From: an uncultured Clostridia bacterium
GTDB taxonomy: Bacteria; Bacillota; Clostridia; Christensenellales; UBA1242
Direction: 5' to 3'
Assembly: GCA_944372745.1 (NCBI GenBank)
Contig: CALWAB010000008.1
Location: 1 to 7,911, forward strand
Length of the DNA stretch: 7,911 nucleotides
How positions within the stretch are numbered: position 1 is the first letter of the stretch; every line of letters starts with the position of its first letter. Below are positions 1-6,449 of the stretch, piece after piece. The translations under genes and the position numbers were made by a program. The notes below the pieces were generated by a model. It was not told the origin of the DNA. It ran no database searches and was given only the letters and a program-made list of their open reading frames with translations.

Positions 1-208
1 CCACCCGCATAAGCAGAACTACCTCCTGTAATTGTTATATCTCCTATATTATAACAATTAGTAATTACTGAATTACCGCTTGCATAACCAACAATTCCAC
101 CCGCATAAGCAGAACTACCTCCTGTAATTGTTATATCTCCTATATTATAACAATTAGTAATTACTGAATTACCGCTTGCATAACCAACAATTCCACCCGC
201 ATAAGCAG
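1..208 (-). repeat. perfect 96-bp tandem repeat inside the GLUG gene
   Basis: Bases 1-96 and 97-192 are identical, and 193-208 begins a third copy before diverging. The period of 96 bp is 32 codons, one GLUG unit (YAGGIVGYASGNSVITNCYN and what follows). The array may continue past the left edge. Identity at the DNA level, when the other GLUG units in the gene have diverged widely, indicates recent duplication or homogenisation. Confidence 0.95.
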
Positions 209-2070
209 GAGCTTTTAAGCCACTTTCCCATCTTATACCTACATTTTGTATAAGTGCATCATTATATATATATCCAAATAATCCACTATATTGCTCAACC
301 ATAGATGTAATATTTGTAAATTCAATAACATGTCCATTCCCATTAAACATACCCATAAACCTATATGTACTGGAAGCAAACATAGGAATAAAATTCTGAT
401 ATGTTTTTATTACAATATCACAAGTGACTTCAAAATAAGCACTTGATAAGCTATCATAGAATTGGCTTGAGTTAGAATTTAAAGATATCCACAACAAATT
501 ATACTCACTACTTATTTGATATGGATTATTTTTTGTTCCATCTCCTAAAGGTTTTGTAAATTGTCCTTCATTTTCAGAAGCAGTAGTCGTCCTAAATGTC
601 GGCAAAAATTCCCCCGGTTTAATTTCCCATATATTAATAAAATCCCATTGATATGTAATATTCCATGCCAAATTACTTGTATTATATGCACTATATGAAT
701 CCGAATTCGATAGTTCTTGTTCTAAATTACTTCTATGCATTTCATTTGTTTCATTTGGGTTATGTGTAGCACTACCTATCGTATAATTGTCAAAGTAGCA
801 TCCACTTATTAAATCCGCTCCTCGTGCCACTATACCACCTACATAAGCATTAGAAGTAATTGTTTTAAGGCTCACTAAACTAAAACAATTATATATTCTG
901 ATACCAAGATCAGAATCAATCCCGTAACCAATTATTCCTCCAGCACAAGAATAAGTATTTCCTAGAGAACTTACACTACCAATATTATAACAGTTGTTTA
1001 TACTACAAGATCCTGCATCACTAGAATACCAAGTATCAGTACCTCCAACTATACCACCTACATAAGCAGAGCCACTGACGGATGAAAATATGTCACCTTT
1101 ATTATAACAATTACTAATACAGCGATTAAAAGTAATTCCCCCAGCAATTCCACCAATTCGAGATGATGAACTATTTTCTAAAGATTTTATATTACCTTCA
1201 TTATAACAATTTGTTATATTATCTCCTACTCCAGATATACCTCCCGCTAATGATGTGCCCGTTAAAGAAGTAGTTTGAATATTACCTTTATTATAACAAT
1301 TACTAATCGTTCCATACATACCCGTTATACCGCCCGCATAAGCTCTATTATACCTAGAGCTAGTACTATTCCCAACATATTCGGCAACCACCTCCCCCAA
1401 ATTATGACAATTTTCAATCCGCACAGAACTTGTGTAATAAGAATCTCCGAAAGTATAACCCAAAATACCACCAGCATAAACGGTCCCATCGCTATTTGTT
1501 ACATGCAGAGATTTTTGCCAACTTACCCCTAAGTTTTCAATATTAGTTCCATCTCCTGCATACCCGAAAAGCCCGCCATATTGAGCAGTAATTGTTATAG
1601 CATTTATGAATGTAATTGTGTGGTTTCCGCCATCAAAGGTGCCATAAAAGGCATTGCTGGAATCCGTACCTATTGGCGACCAAGTGGTGACAGTCATTGT
1701 CAAGTTTTTTGTAAGTAAAATATAATAACTTTCAGAATAACTGCCCCATGCGTTTGTGAAGTCTTGTCCGCTTGTAGTACTAACACGCCTTTCAGACAAA
1801 GCGAGCAAGTCTTCTTCGTCATTTATTGTATAGTCAGGGTTCTCTGCGGTACCCAATGCTATTGAATTATTTACCCTGCCTAAATTCCAATTTGTTGGAT
1901 TCAATATCAATAACATTGACAGGCTTATCATAAACGCCAAAAGCCACATCACTATTTGCAATGCGGATATTTTTAATTTATTATTAATATTTATACCAAG
2001 TCTATTTTTTAAGGTAGTTCTATTACTTCTTCCTTTCCCCCCCCCCTACTTTCTTATATTTCTTAAACAT
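1..2070 (-). CDS. GLUG-repeat surface protein, incomplete, probably phase-variable (out of frame as sequenced)
   Basis: The gene enters from beyond the left edge, so its C-terminus is missing. The frame is open without a stop from the G tract at 2037-2046 to base 1. The only start with a good ribosome binding site is ATG 2070 (AAAGGAG at 2081-2087). Read through the ten G as given, it yields 15 codons and stops at 2023-2025. With nine G it joins the long frame and gives at least 689 residues. That product has a basic N-terminus (MFKKYKKV), a hydrophobic signal or anchor at about residues 34-56, then two modules. Each module opens with an ENPDYTI or NPYQIS type strand and a GTFDGGNHTI or GMFNGNGHVI motif, followed by GLUG-type units of the form YAGGIVGY...ITNCYNIGDI: seven in the first module, at least two in the second. 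Such repeats are known from secreted or cell-surface proteins of Bacillota and Bacteroidota. Adhesion is inference. Without the upstream start, the first in-frame ATG is 1949, which has no ribosome binding site. Confidence 0.85.
2037..2046 (-). repeat. G10 homopolymer tract in the 5' coding region (slippage site)
   Basis: Ten consecutive C on the plus strand are ten G in the sense strand of the GLUG gene, immediately after codon 8 (GTA). Nine or twelve G fuse ATG 2070 to the long frame. Ten give a 15-codon product and eleven a 20-codon product. In the long frame a TAG (2046-2048) lies directly upstream of the tract, so that frame cannot be extended upstream without slippage. The alternative is a homopolymer sequencing error. 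Confidence 0.9.
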
Positions 2071-2080
2071 AATCTTTTCG

Positions 2081-2087
2081 CTCCTTT
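2081..2087 (-). promoter_or_regulatory. ribosome binding site of the GLUG gene
   Basis: AAAGGAG ends 10 nt before ATG 2070. It is the only convincing Shine-Dalgarno sequence near the start of the long frame, and it decides the start upstream of the G tract rather than ATG 1949. Confidence 0.8.
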
Positions 2088-2138
2088 CGCTCTCGTATTA
2101 ATTAATAAAAATTTAAAACAAGTATATTTTATATTTTT

Positions 2139-2168
2139 AGTATATCACAAACATTTTATTTTTATCAA
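2139..2168 (-). promoter_or_regulatory. sigma-A type promoter for the GLUG gene
   Basis: On the minus strand TTGATA (2163-2168) is followed after 18 bp by TATACT (2139-2144), with a TGA directly upstream of the -10 as in extended -10 promoters. Transcription would start near 2132, giving a leader of about 60 nt. A second TATACT at 2121-2126 lacks a good -35. Confidence 0.6.
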
Positions 2169-2502
2169 CCATTTTTGCATAACTTTTGAACTTTTTTATT
2201 TTAAGTTTTGCACATATTCACATTTAACACTTACTTTATTATAAAGAAAAAATTTCAATTGTTTTCTTAATTATGGTGAACGCCACAAATAGAAACATAT
2301 TTTTCAAATTTATTATAAATCATTTTTATTTAAAAAATTTACTCCATATTAATCATATTAATTATTTTTACACTATTTTTGAATGCTATTTGTTTTAAAT
2401 AATTGTGGAAATAAATTCAAAGATTATACTCTTTAAGCAATATTTAATGACTTTCCTCTATTAATAACAAAGAGGCTTTAAAAAAGGCAATATACATATT
2501 AA
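2169..2502. other. AT-rich intergenic spacer, no gene seen
   Basis: The stretch between the GLUG promoter and the hairpin downstream of tyrS is very AT-rich, with stops in all frames. I see a weak stem (CCTCT with AGAGG, 2455-2475) and nothing else that I can support. Confidence 0.5.
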
Positions 2503-2533
2503 AAGCACCCAAAGAGTTATTCTTTGAGTGCTT
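2503..2533 (-). terminator. likely Rho-independent terminator downstream of tyrS
   Basis: A 13-bp stem has arms AAGCACTCAAAGA and TCTTTGGGTGCTT on the minus strand, with one G-U pair and a 5-nt loop. It is followed on the minus strand by TTTT and then AT-rich sequence. The G-U pair exists only in the minus-strand RNA, and the plus strand lacks a T run after the stem, so it probably serves tyrS. It lies about 145 bp beyond the tyrS stop. Confidence 0.6.
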
Positions 2534-2678
2534 AAATAGTATTCAATTTTATTTCCATTTCTCATTAATGATAAGAAATCTTTTTTTAATTATTGAAATT
2601 TTATATTCATTCCATTAAATTTTTTTAATATTACTACTAAAATTGCTATATAATGTTATTAAATTTACACATTTACCT

Positions 2679-3932
2679 TTATTTTAAGACAACTTTCAAA
2701 AAGTTCTTTTTACCACGCTTCAAAAGTAGTCCTTTATCGCCAAAATCTTTTTCACAAACTTCGGTATCAATATCTGTCACCTTTTCGCCATTCATACTGA
2801 CTGCATTTTGTTCAATCATTCTGCGTGCTTCAGATTTTGATGCAAAGAAACCTATTTCAGTCATTAGGTCGACAAGTTTTTTGCCATTTTCTACTTCGCT
2901 CTTTTCTATCTCAACGCTTGGTGCATCGTCAAAGTTATCTTGCTTATACATCTCATTTGATATTTTAAGTGCTTCGTCTGCATCGTCTTCTCCGTGTATG
3001 AATTTTGTTATTTCATAAGCCATTCTTTGTTTTGCGACGCGTATATCACCTTTCATAAGTTCACTTATTTCATCAAGTGGAACATTGGTGAGCAATTTCA
3101 ACATTTTTTCCACATCTTCGTCTTTGATATTGTAGAAATATTGATAAAATTCAAACGGACTCATTTTGTCTTTAAGCACCCACACAGCACCTTTTTCCGT
3201 TTTGCCCATTTTCTTGCCTTCGCTATTAGTCAAAAGCGGAATAGTCATTGCTTGGAATGCTTCTTCGTCTTTGCCTTCTAAATGGTTTATCTTTCTGCCA
3301 TAATCAGCCCCTGCCAATATGTTCGCCCACTGGTCACTTCCGCCAATCTCTAGTACACAGCCATAATTTCTATTAAGGTAGAAGAAATCATACGCTTGCA
3401 TAAGTTGGTAACCCATTTCAAAGAATGTCAAACCGCCCTCATTTAGACGCGTTTTACAAGCGTCACTTGCGAGCATTTTATTGACATTGAAATGCACTGC
3501 GACTTCACGCATAAATTCTATATACTTAAAATCTTTAAACCAATCGTAATTATTGACAATAGTGACAGGATTATCTCCGTCAGTTCTCAAGAATTTGCCT
3601 ATAATTTTCTTAACGCTATCTAGGTTATGATTGATAAAGTCTTGAGTGACCATTTTACGCATATCGGTTTTGCCTGTAGGGTCGCCAATCATCGCTGTTG
3701 CTCCACCTATTAGCACAATGACTTTATGTCCGTGGTCTTGCATTTTTCTAAGCACGATTAATGGGAAGCAATGCCCAATATGTAGGCTATCAGCGGTCGG
3801 GTCTATGCCCATATATATAGTACGAGGTTCACCATCAAGTATTTCTTTGACTTTTTTCTCGTCTGTCATTTGGTAAATGTATCCTCTTTCTTTCAATTCT
3901 TCAAATAAACTATTCATCTTGTGCAATGGCAC
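2679..3932 (-). CDS. tyrS: tyrosyl-tRNA synthetase
   Basis: A cytoplasmic class I aminoacyl-tRNA synthetase that charges tRNA-Tyr with tyrosine using ATP. Counting from GTG 3932 (417 codons): MGIDPTADSLHIGH with the HIGH motif at 51-54, GGATAMIGDPTGK at 77-89, the tyrosine pocket around YQLMQAYDF (175-183), GGSDQWANI at 197-205, the KMSKS-equivalent KMGKT at 241-245, and a C-terminal S4-like RNA-binding domain from about 352 to the end. Length and motifs are normal for the bacterial enzyme. The start is uncertain. GTG 3932 has a weak AGGA 10 nt upstream, while ATG 3917 (MNSLFEELKERGYIYQ) fits the usual family N-terminus but has no adjacent ribosome binding site. Stops in this frame at 3939-3941 and 3945-3947 exclude longer forms. 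I found no T-box leader. Confidence 0.96.
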   Translation of the reverse strand: MPLHKMNSLFEELKERGYIYQMTDEKKVKEILDGEPRTIYMGIDPTADSLHIGHCFPLIVLRKMQDHGHKVIVLIGGATAMIGDPTGKTDMRKMVTQDFINHNLDSVKKIIGKFLRTDGDNPVTIVNNYDWFKDFKYIEFMREVAVHFNVNKMLASDACKTRLNEGGLTFFEMGYQLMQAYDFFYLNRNYGCVLEIGGSDQWANILAGADYGRKINHLEGKDEEAFQAMTIPLLTNSEGKKMGKTEKGAVWVLKDKMSPFEFYQYFYNIKDEDVEKMLKLLTNVPLDEISELMKGDIRVAKQRMAYEITKFIHGEDDADEALKISNEMYKQDNFDDAPSVEIEKSEVENGKKLVDLMTEIGFFASKSEARRMIEQNAVSMNGEKVTDIDTEVCEKDFGDKGLLLKRGKKNFLKVVLK

Positions 3933-3972
3933 ACTTTCTCATTCCTATAAAATGCTATGCCATATCTCCTTT
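3910..3972 (-). promoter_or_regulatory. tyrS translation-initiation region with possible mini-ORFs
   Basis: A strong AAAGGAG at 3966-3972 precedes no tyrS-frame start. It sits before ATG 3963 (ATG GCA TAG, two codons). A further ATG at 3942 opens a 10-codon frame (MRKCAIAQDE) whose TAG at 3910-3912 overlaps the tyrS ATG 3917. A small hairpin, TGTGC with GCACA, lies just before ATG 3917. This could be translational coupling or simply chance. Confidence 0.25.
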
Positions 3973-3999
3973 ATTCATTTTTATATTATTCTAATATTT

Positions 4000-4456
4000 C
4001 TAGGGGATTTCATCCCCTTTTAGAAAAGTAGGTGGATTTCATCCCCCTACACCCCTAGACAAGGACGGGCGTCCTTGACCTATGGTCTTGGTATGCGGCA
4101 CTAGCCAAGCCTAGTACTTAAAAACTCAAAAATATATCTTAGTGCGTTATCACGCACTAAGTATACTTTTTAGTACTATATTGCATCTGGATGCTCACAC
4201 AAAGGTCATACCACGGGGTGGTTTCACCCCTACTTTCAAAAGCACAAGTAAATTTATTTAGTGCTTAAGTGGGACTAGTTACTCAACCTAGCCACTGCCT
4301 TATGTCAGTGCCGAGTGTTTTGACAAGCACTCAGTATATTATATAAGTACTAAGTTATGTCTAGGTAACTCATCAATGACCACGGCAGTGTGCCATCACA
4401 CCCGTACGCTAGTACCCAAGGCTGTGCGACTTCGCACACATACGCAAGTACTTTAA
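4000..4456. repeat. modular stem-loop repeat region, copy A (between PNP and tyrS)
   Basis: No gene is visible in this spacer. It is less AT-rich than the other spacers and packed with short hairpins, many with 3- or 4-nt loops. In order: AGGGGAT-TTC-ATCCCCT (4002-4018), an imperfect stem at 4028-4050, CAAGGAC with GTCCTTG (4060-4077), the AGTACT-flanked palindrome (4111-4178), GGGGTG with CACCCC (4215-4230), AAGCAC with GTGCTT (4240-4266), CACTG with CAGTG (4293-4310), GAGTG with CACTC (4313-4332), GTGTG with CACAC (4388-4401), GTAC-GCTA-GTAC (4404-4415), and TGTGCG with CGCACA (4424-4439). Several segments between hairpins recur in order in the spacer on the other side of the phosphorylase gene, for example CCTATGGTCTTGG at 4079-4091. 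I do not recognise the family. Confidence 0.8.
4111..4178. repeat. AGTACT-flanked long palindrome, copy A
   Basis: TAGTACT at each end can pair, enclosing AT-rich flanks and a perfect 10-bp stem, CTTAGTGCGT (4138-4147) with ACGCACTAAG (4152-4161), around the loop TATC. It aligns with 5780-5840, where the stem differs by a compensatory change. The function is unknown; it could act as RNA or as a DNA cruciform. Confidence 0.7.
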
Positions 4457-4476
4457 CATATTTTCTTATTTTTGTA

Positions 4477-4524
4477 AAGCATTTTATTGATACACAAATC
4501 AACAACTAATTAATAAAATTGCTT
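4477..4524. other. large hairpin downstream of the phosphorylase gene
   Basis: AAGCATTTTATT (4477-4488) can pair with AATAAAATTGCTT (4512-4524) with one bulged base. The loop region holds a smaller stem, TTGAT with ATCAA. It lies 23 bp past the PNP stop but has no T run on the minus strand, so a terminator role is doubtful. Confidence 0.35.
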
Positions 4525-4546
4525 ATATTCGCCTTTTTCAATTATA

Positions 4547-5359
4547 TTACAACACACTCACAATGCCATTCAATAATTTTTTAAAATCTTCTTTTACTGT
4601 ATTTGAATTTTCCAAAACTTCTTTATGAGTTGGTTCTATCTTTGCAAGACCTGCGGCTTTATTACTGATATTAGATATTGCCAAGACTTTCAACCCTGCG
4701 TGTTTGCCTGCTATTGCTTCAATGGCTGTCGACATTCCGCAAGTATCTGCCCCAAGTATTTTTAACGCACGCACTTCTGCTGGTGTTTCATAACTCGGTC
4801 CAGAAGTTTGAGCAAAAACTGAATCACCTAAGGTTACACCCAATTCTTTAGCCACATTATGGGCAATCTCTCTCAAATCTTTGTCGTAAAGGTTATTGAG
4901 TGACGGAAAACGCACGCCACAATCGGTATAGTATGTCCCTATCAATGGGTTATATCCTGTAAAATTCAAATGGTCGACAATACAAGCGAATGTATTGACT
5001 GGCAAATTTTCATTGATTGCTCCGACTGCGTTTGTAAGAATCAGCACTTTTGCTCCCAATTCTGCCATTACATATTCAGGAAACACGACTTGATGCATTG
5101 GATACCCTTCATAATAATGCACGCGTCCTTGCATTATGCAAACATTTTTATTGCCAATTTTACCAAAAACAAATTGCCCTTTATGTCCAGCGACTGTAGA
5201 GCGTGGGAAATTGGGCACATCCCCATATTTTATAATAATTGGGTTCTCTATACTATCGGCAAATTCGCCCAAGCCCGAACCAAGCACCAATGCTATGTCC
5301 ACTGGTTCTTTGACAAAATTTTTTATATATTCTACTGCTTCATTAATTTCTTTTTTCAT
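4547..5359 (-). CDS. punA: purine nucleoside phosphorylase, trimeric (PNP-I) type
   Basis: Cytosolic enzyme cleaving purine (deoxy)nucleosides with phosphate to the free base and (deoxy)ribose 1-phosphate. The 270 codons match the family length. Visible motifs: phosphate loop GSGLG (27-31), HKG (59-61), GRVHYYEG (78-85), NAVGAI (110-115), SGPSYET (186-192) with E191 in the position of the purine-binding Glu, GMST (208-211), and NISNK (230-234) with N233 matching the catalytic Asn that selects 6-oxopurines. H245 matches the ribose-binding His (alignment from memory of the bovine enzyme). The start ATG 5359 has AAGGAAG about 5 nt upstream. The gene shares a salvage theme with the deoB pair but is separated from it by 638 bp of structured repeats, so it may have its own promoter or leader. 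Confidence 0.95.
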   Translation of the reverse strand: MKKEINEAVEYIKNFVKEPVDIALVLGSGLGEFADSIENPIIIKYGDVPNFPRSTVAGHKGQFVFGKIGNKNVCIMQGRVHYYEGYPMHQVVFPEYVMAELGAKVLILTNAVGAINENLPVNTFACIVDHLNFTGYNPLIGTYYTDCGVRFPSLNNLYDKDLREIAHNVAKELGVTLGDSVFAQTSGPSYETPAEVRALKILGADTCGMSTAIEAIAGKHAGLKVLAISNISNKAAGLAKIEPTHKEVLENSNTVKEDFKKLLNGIVSVL

Positions 5360-5428
5360 ATTACTTCCTTTTTATTCATTATTACTTAGGGGATTACATC
5401 CCTTAGGAGCTTGAAGGGAACTACCCGT

Positions 5429-5438
5429 CCCCCCCCCC
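5429..5438 (-). repeat. second G10 homopolymer tract, upstream of PNP
   Basis: Ten consecutive C on the plus strand (G10 in the sense of PNP) lie 70 bp upstream of ATG 5359, in the probable leader or promoter region. A second run of this length and strand is notable in so AT-rich a sequence. It does not interrupt a recognisable coding frame. GAAGGG (5413-5418) could pair with the end of the tract plus TTC. Confidence 0.9.
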
Positions 5439-5610
5439 TTCACTTTGTTTATTTCTAAAGAATTTCATCCCTAGGTGGGATGCCCCACCCTGGCGTGGGT
5501 GCGATGGTGCACCGCCGTGGTCATTAAAAGCACCTTTAAATATGATTGTGTACTTTATTCAAGCAATGACCAATGCCATACTTAGTTTTCTAGGAGATTT
5601 CATCCCCTAA

Positions 5611-5681
5611 GACCCTAGACAAGGACAAGGGTGATGCCACCCTATGGCGTGGGTACTGGCGCAACACTAGTGGTCTTTTTT
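5611..5681 (+). terminator. possible plus-strand terminator-like structure within repeat B
   Basis: GACCCTAG (5611-5618) can pair with CTAGTGGTC (5667-5675, one bulged T), enclosing the hairpin GGGTG-ATGC-CACCC and a weaker GCG/CGC stem. A run of six T follows. This would fit the end of a small plus-strand transcript, but no promoter was identified and chance folding is possible. Confidence 0.25.
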
Positions 5682-5779
5682 GTGTGCACTTATATACCAC
5701 TGTTTAATTACAAGCGGTGACCATAGCCGTACGCAAGTACTCCTGCACCTATGGTCTTGGGCAATGACAATAGCCAACA

Positions 5780-5840
5780 TTAGTACTAAGAACAAAAAAT
5801 ATATCTTTGTGCTTTCGCACAAAGCATATTTTAGTACTAA
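5780..5840. repeat. AGTACT-flanked long palindrome, copy B
   Basis: Identical 10-bp palindromes TTAGTACTAA stand at 5780-5789 and 5831-5840. Between them AAATAT and ATATTT flank a perfect 8-bp stem, CTTTGTGC (5805-5812) with GCACAAAG (5817-5824), around the loop TTTC. The equivalent stem at 4138-4161 has A in place of T at the fourth position and the matching change on the other arm, so pairing is kept. Confidence 0.75.
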
Positions 5841-5999
5841 TTTGTACTTAGATACTCGCCAAAGACCAATGCCATACGAAAGTTGCCTTAATGCTTTAAG
5901 AGGCACTAAGTCTATTATTTAAGTACTAAGTTATTCTTAGACACTCACTAAAGAGCATAGTAGCGTATTATCACACAACCTAGATATAATCTTTAGTCA

Positions 6000-6449
6000 C
6001 TAGCATTTACATAAATAATTTAATACAATATTTTTAAGTTCTTCAAAATCTTTATAATAATGTATTTCATTGTCTACAAATGCGCCAATTATCATATTGC
6101 TGACTATTGCTCCACTTTCTGCGACCAATAGAATTTTTTTATTGCTATTTAGTATGCTACCCAATTCCAAGCCTAGTCCCGTGCTACGCTCTGTGACATT
6201 TGCTATAAATAAATCACAATTTTTGACAAACTCTAAATCAAATTTTGCCATAGCTTTGTCTATTTCTTCAATTTCAGCGTTAGGATGATTCTTAACATAA
6301 TCTTCACGAAACATATCCACTTCTTTAAGTGAAACAATTTTAATATTTGGATACTTTTCTTTAATGCAATTAGTTAAATCATTTGAACACTTCAACATAG
6401 TAGGATTAGCGTTCGTGTATGCCCCACCTATAAAAATTGACTTTATCAC
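6000..6449 (-). CDS. nucleoside 2-deoxyribosyltransferase / Rcl (dNMP N-hydrolase)-like protein
   Basis: A small (149-codon) cytosolic enzyme of the nucleoside deoxyribosyltransferase superfamily. The start is taken as GTG 6449, whose GTGA overlaps the deoB stop and which has GGTGG 6 nt upstream. A longer reading from 6473 would only extend into deoB. The N-terminal strand IFIGGAY (5-11) begins a Rossmann-like fold. DLFIANVTERSTGLGLELG (79-97) matches the family motif, with E95 as the likely nucleophile. D71 lies 24 residues before it, the same spacing as the catalytic Asp/Glu pair of mammalian Rcl as I recall it. Rcl-type enzymes release the base and deoxyribose 5-phosphate from deoxynucleoside monophosphates; transferases swap bases. 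Coupling to deoB favours a role in deoxyribose 5-phosphate supply. The exact substrate cannot be told from sequence. Confidence 0.8.
   Translation of the reverse strand: MIKSIFIGGAYTNANPTMLKCSNDLTNCIKEKYPNIKIVSLKEVDMFREDYVKNHPNAEIEEIDKAMAKFDLEFVKNCDLFIANVTERSTGLGLELGSILNSNKKILLVAESGAIVSNMIIGAFVDNEIHYYKDFEELKNIVLNYLCKC

Larger units (their letters stand above)
5385..5998. repeat. modular stem-loop repeat region, copy B (between the Rcl-like gene and PNP)
   Basis: No credible gene is seen in this spacer. It holds the same kinds of modules as the spacer at 4000-4456, in the same orientation and partly in the same order: GGGAT-TAC-ATCCC hairpin (5388-5405), GGTGGG-ATGC-CCCACC (5474-5489), AGGAGAT-TTC-ATCCCCT (5592-5608), CCCTAGACAAGGAC (5613-5626), GGGTG-ATGC-CACCC (5629-5642), GTAC-GCAA-GTAC (5729-5740), CCTATGGTCTTGG (5748-5760), the AGTACT palindrome (5780-5840), and TAAGTACTAAGTTAT (5920-5934, matching 4344-4358). 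From about 5744 to 5876 it aligns with 4074-4213 nearly end to end, and a second collinear block follows (5902-5980 with 4327-4403). Short ORFs on both strands here are explained by the repeats. Confidence 0.8.

Noticed and set aside
1275..1532. Plus-strand ORF of 85 codons inside the GLUG gene
   Set aside because: Antisense shadow of the long open minus-strand GLUG frame, with composition dictated by the repeats.
1949..1949. ATG 1949 as the start of the GLUG protein
   Set aside because: It is in frame and precedes a hydrophobic stretch, but no Shine-Dalgarno lies upstream and it would lose the basic segment. ATG 2070 has promoter, ribosome binding site and the right frame once the G tract is nine.
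3933..4546. T-box riboswitch upstream of tyrS
   Set aside because: The minus strand has GGGGTG and CACCCC segments, but no AGGGTGGNACCGCG-like T-box, no recognisable specifier stem and no terminator before tyrS. The hairpins match the repeat family instead.
5667..5922. Two opposite short ORFs (79 and 80 codons) between the Rcl-like gene and PNP
   Set aside because: They overlap each other and coincide with the hairpin repeats, lack convincing ribosome binding sites and resemble no protein family.
4000..5998. CRISPR array or integron attC sites
   Set aside because: There are no direct repeats of constant length with unique spacers, no cas genes or integrase, and no GTTRRRY/RYYYAAC core sites. 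Similarity lies in collinear modules, not a periodic array.
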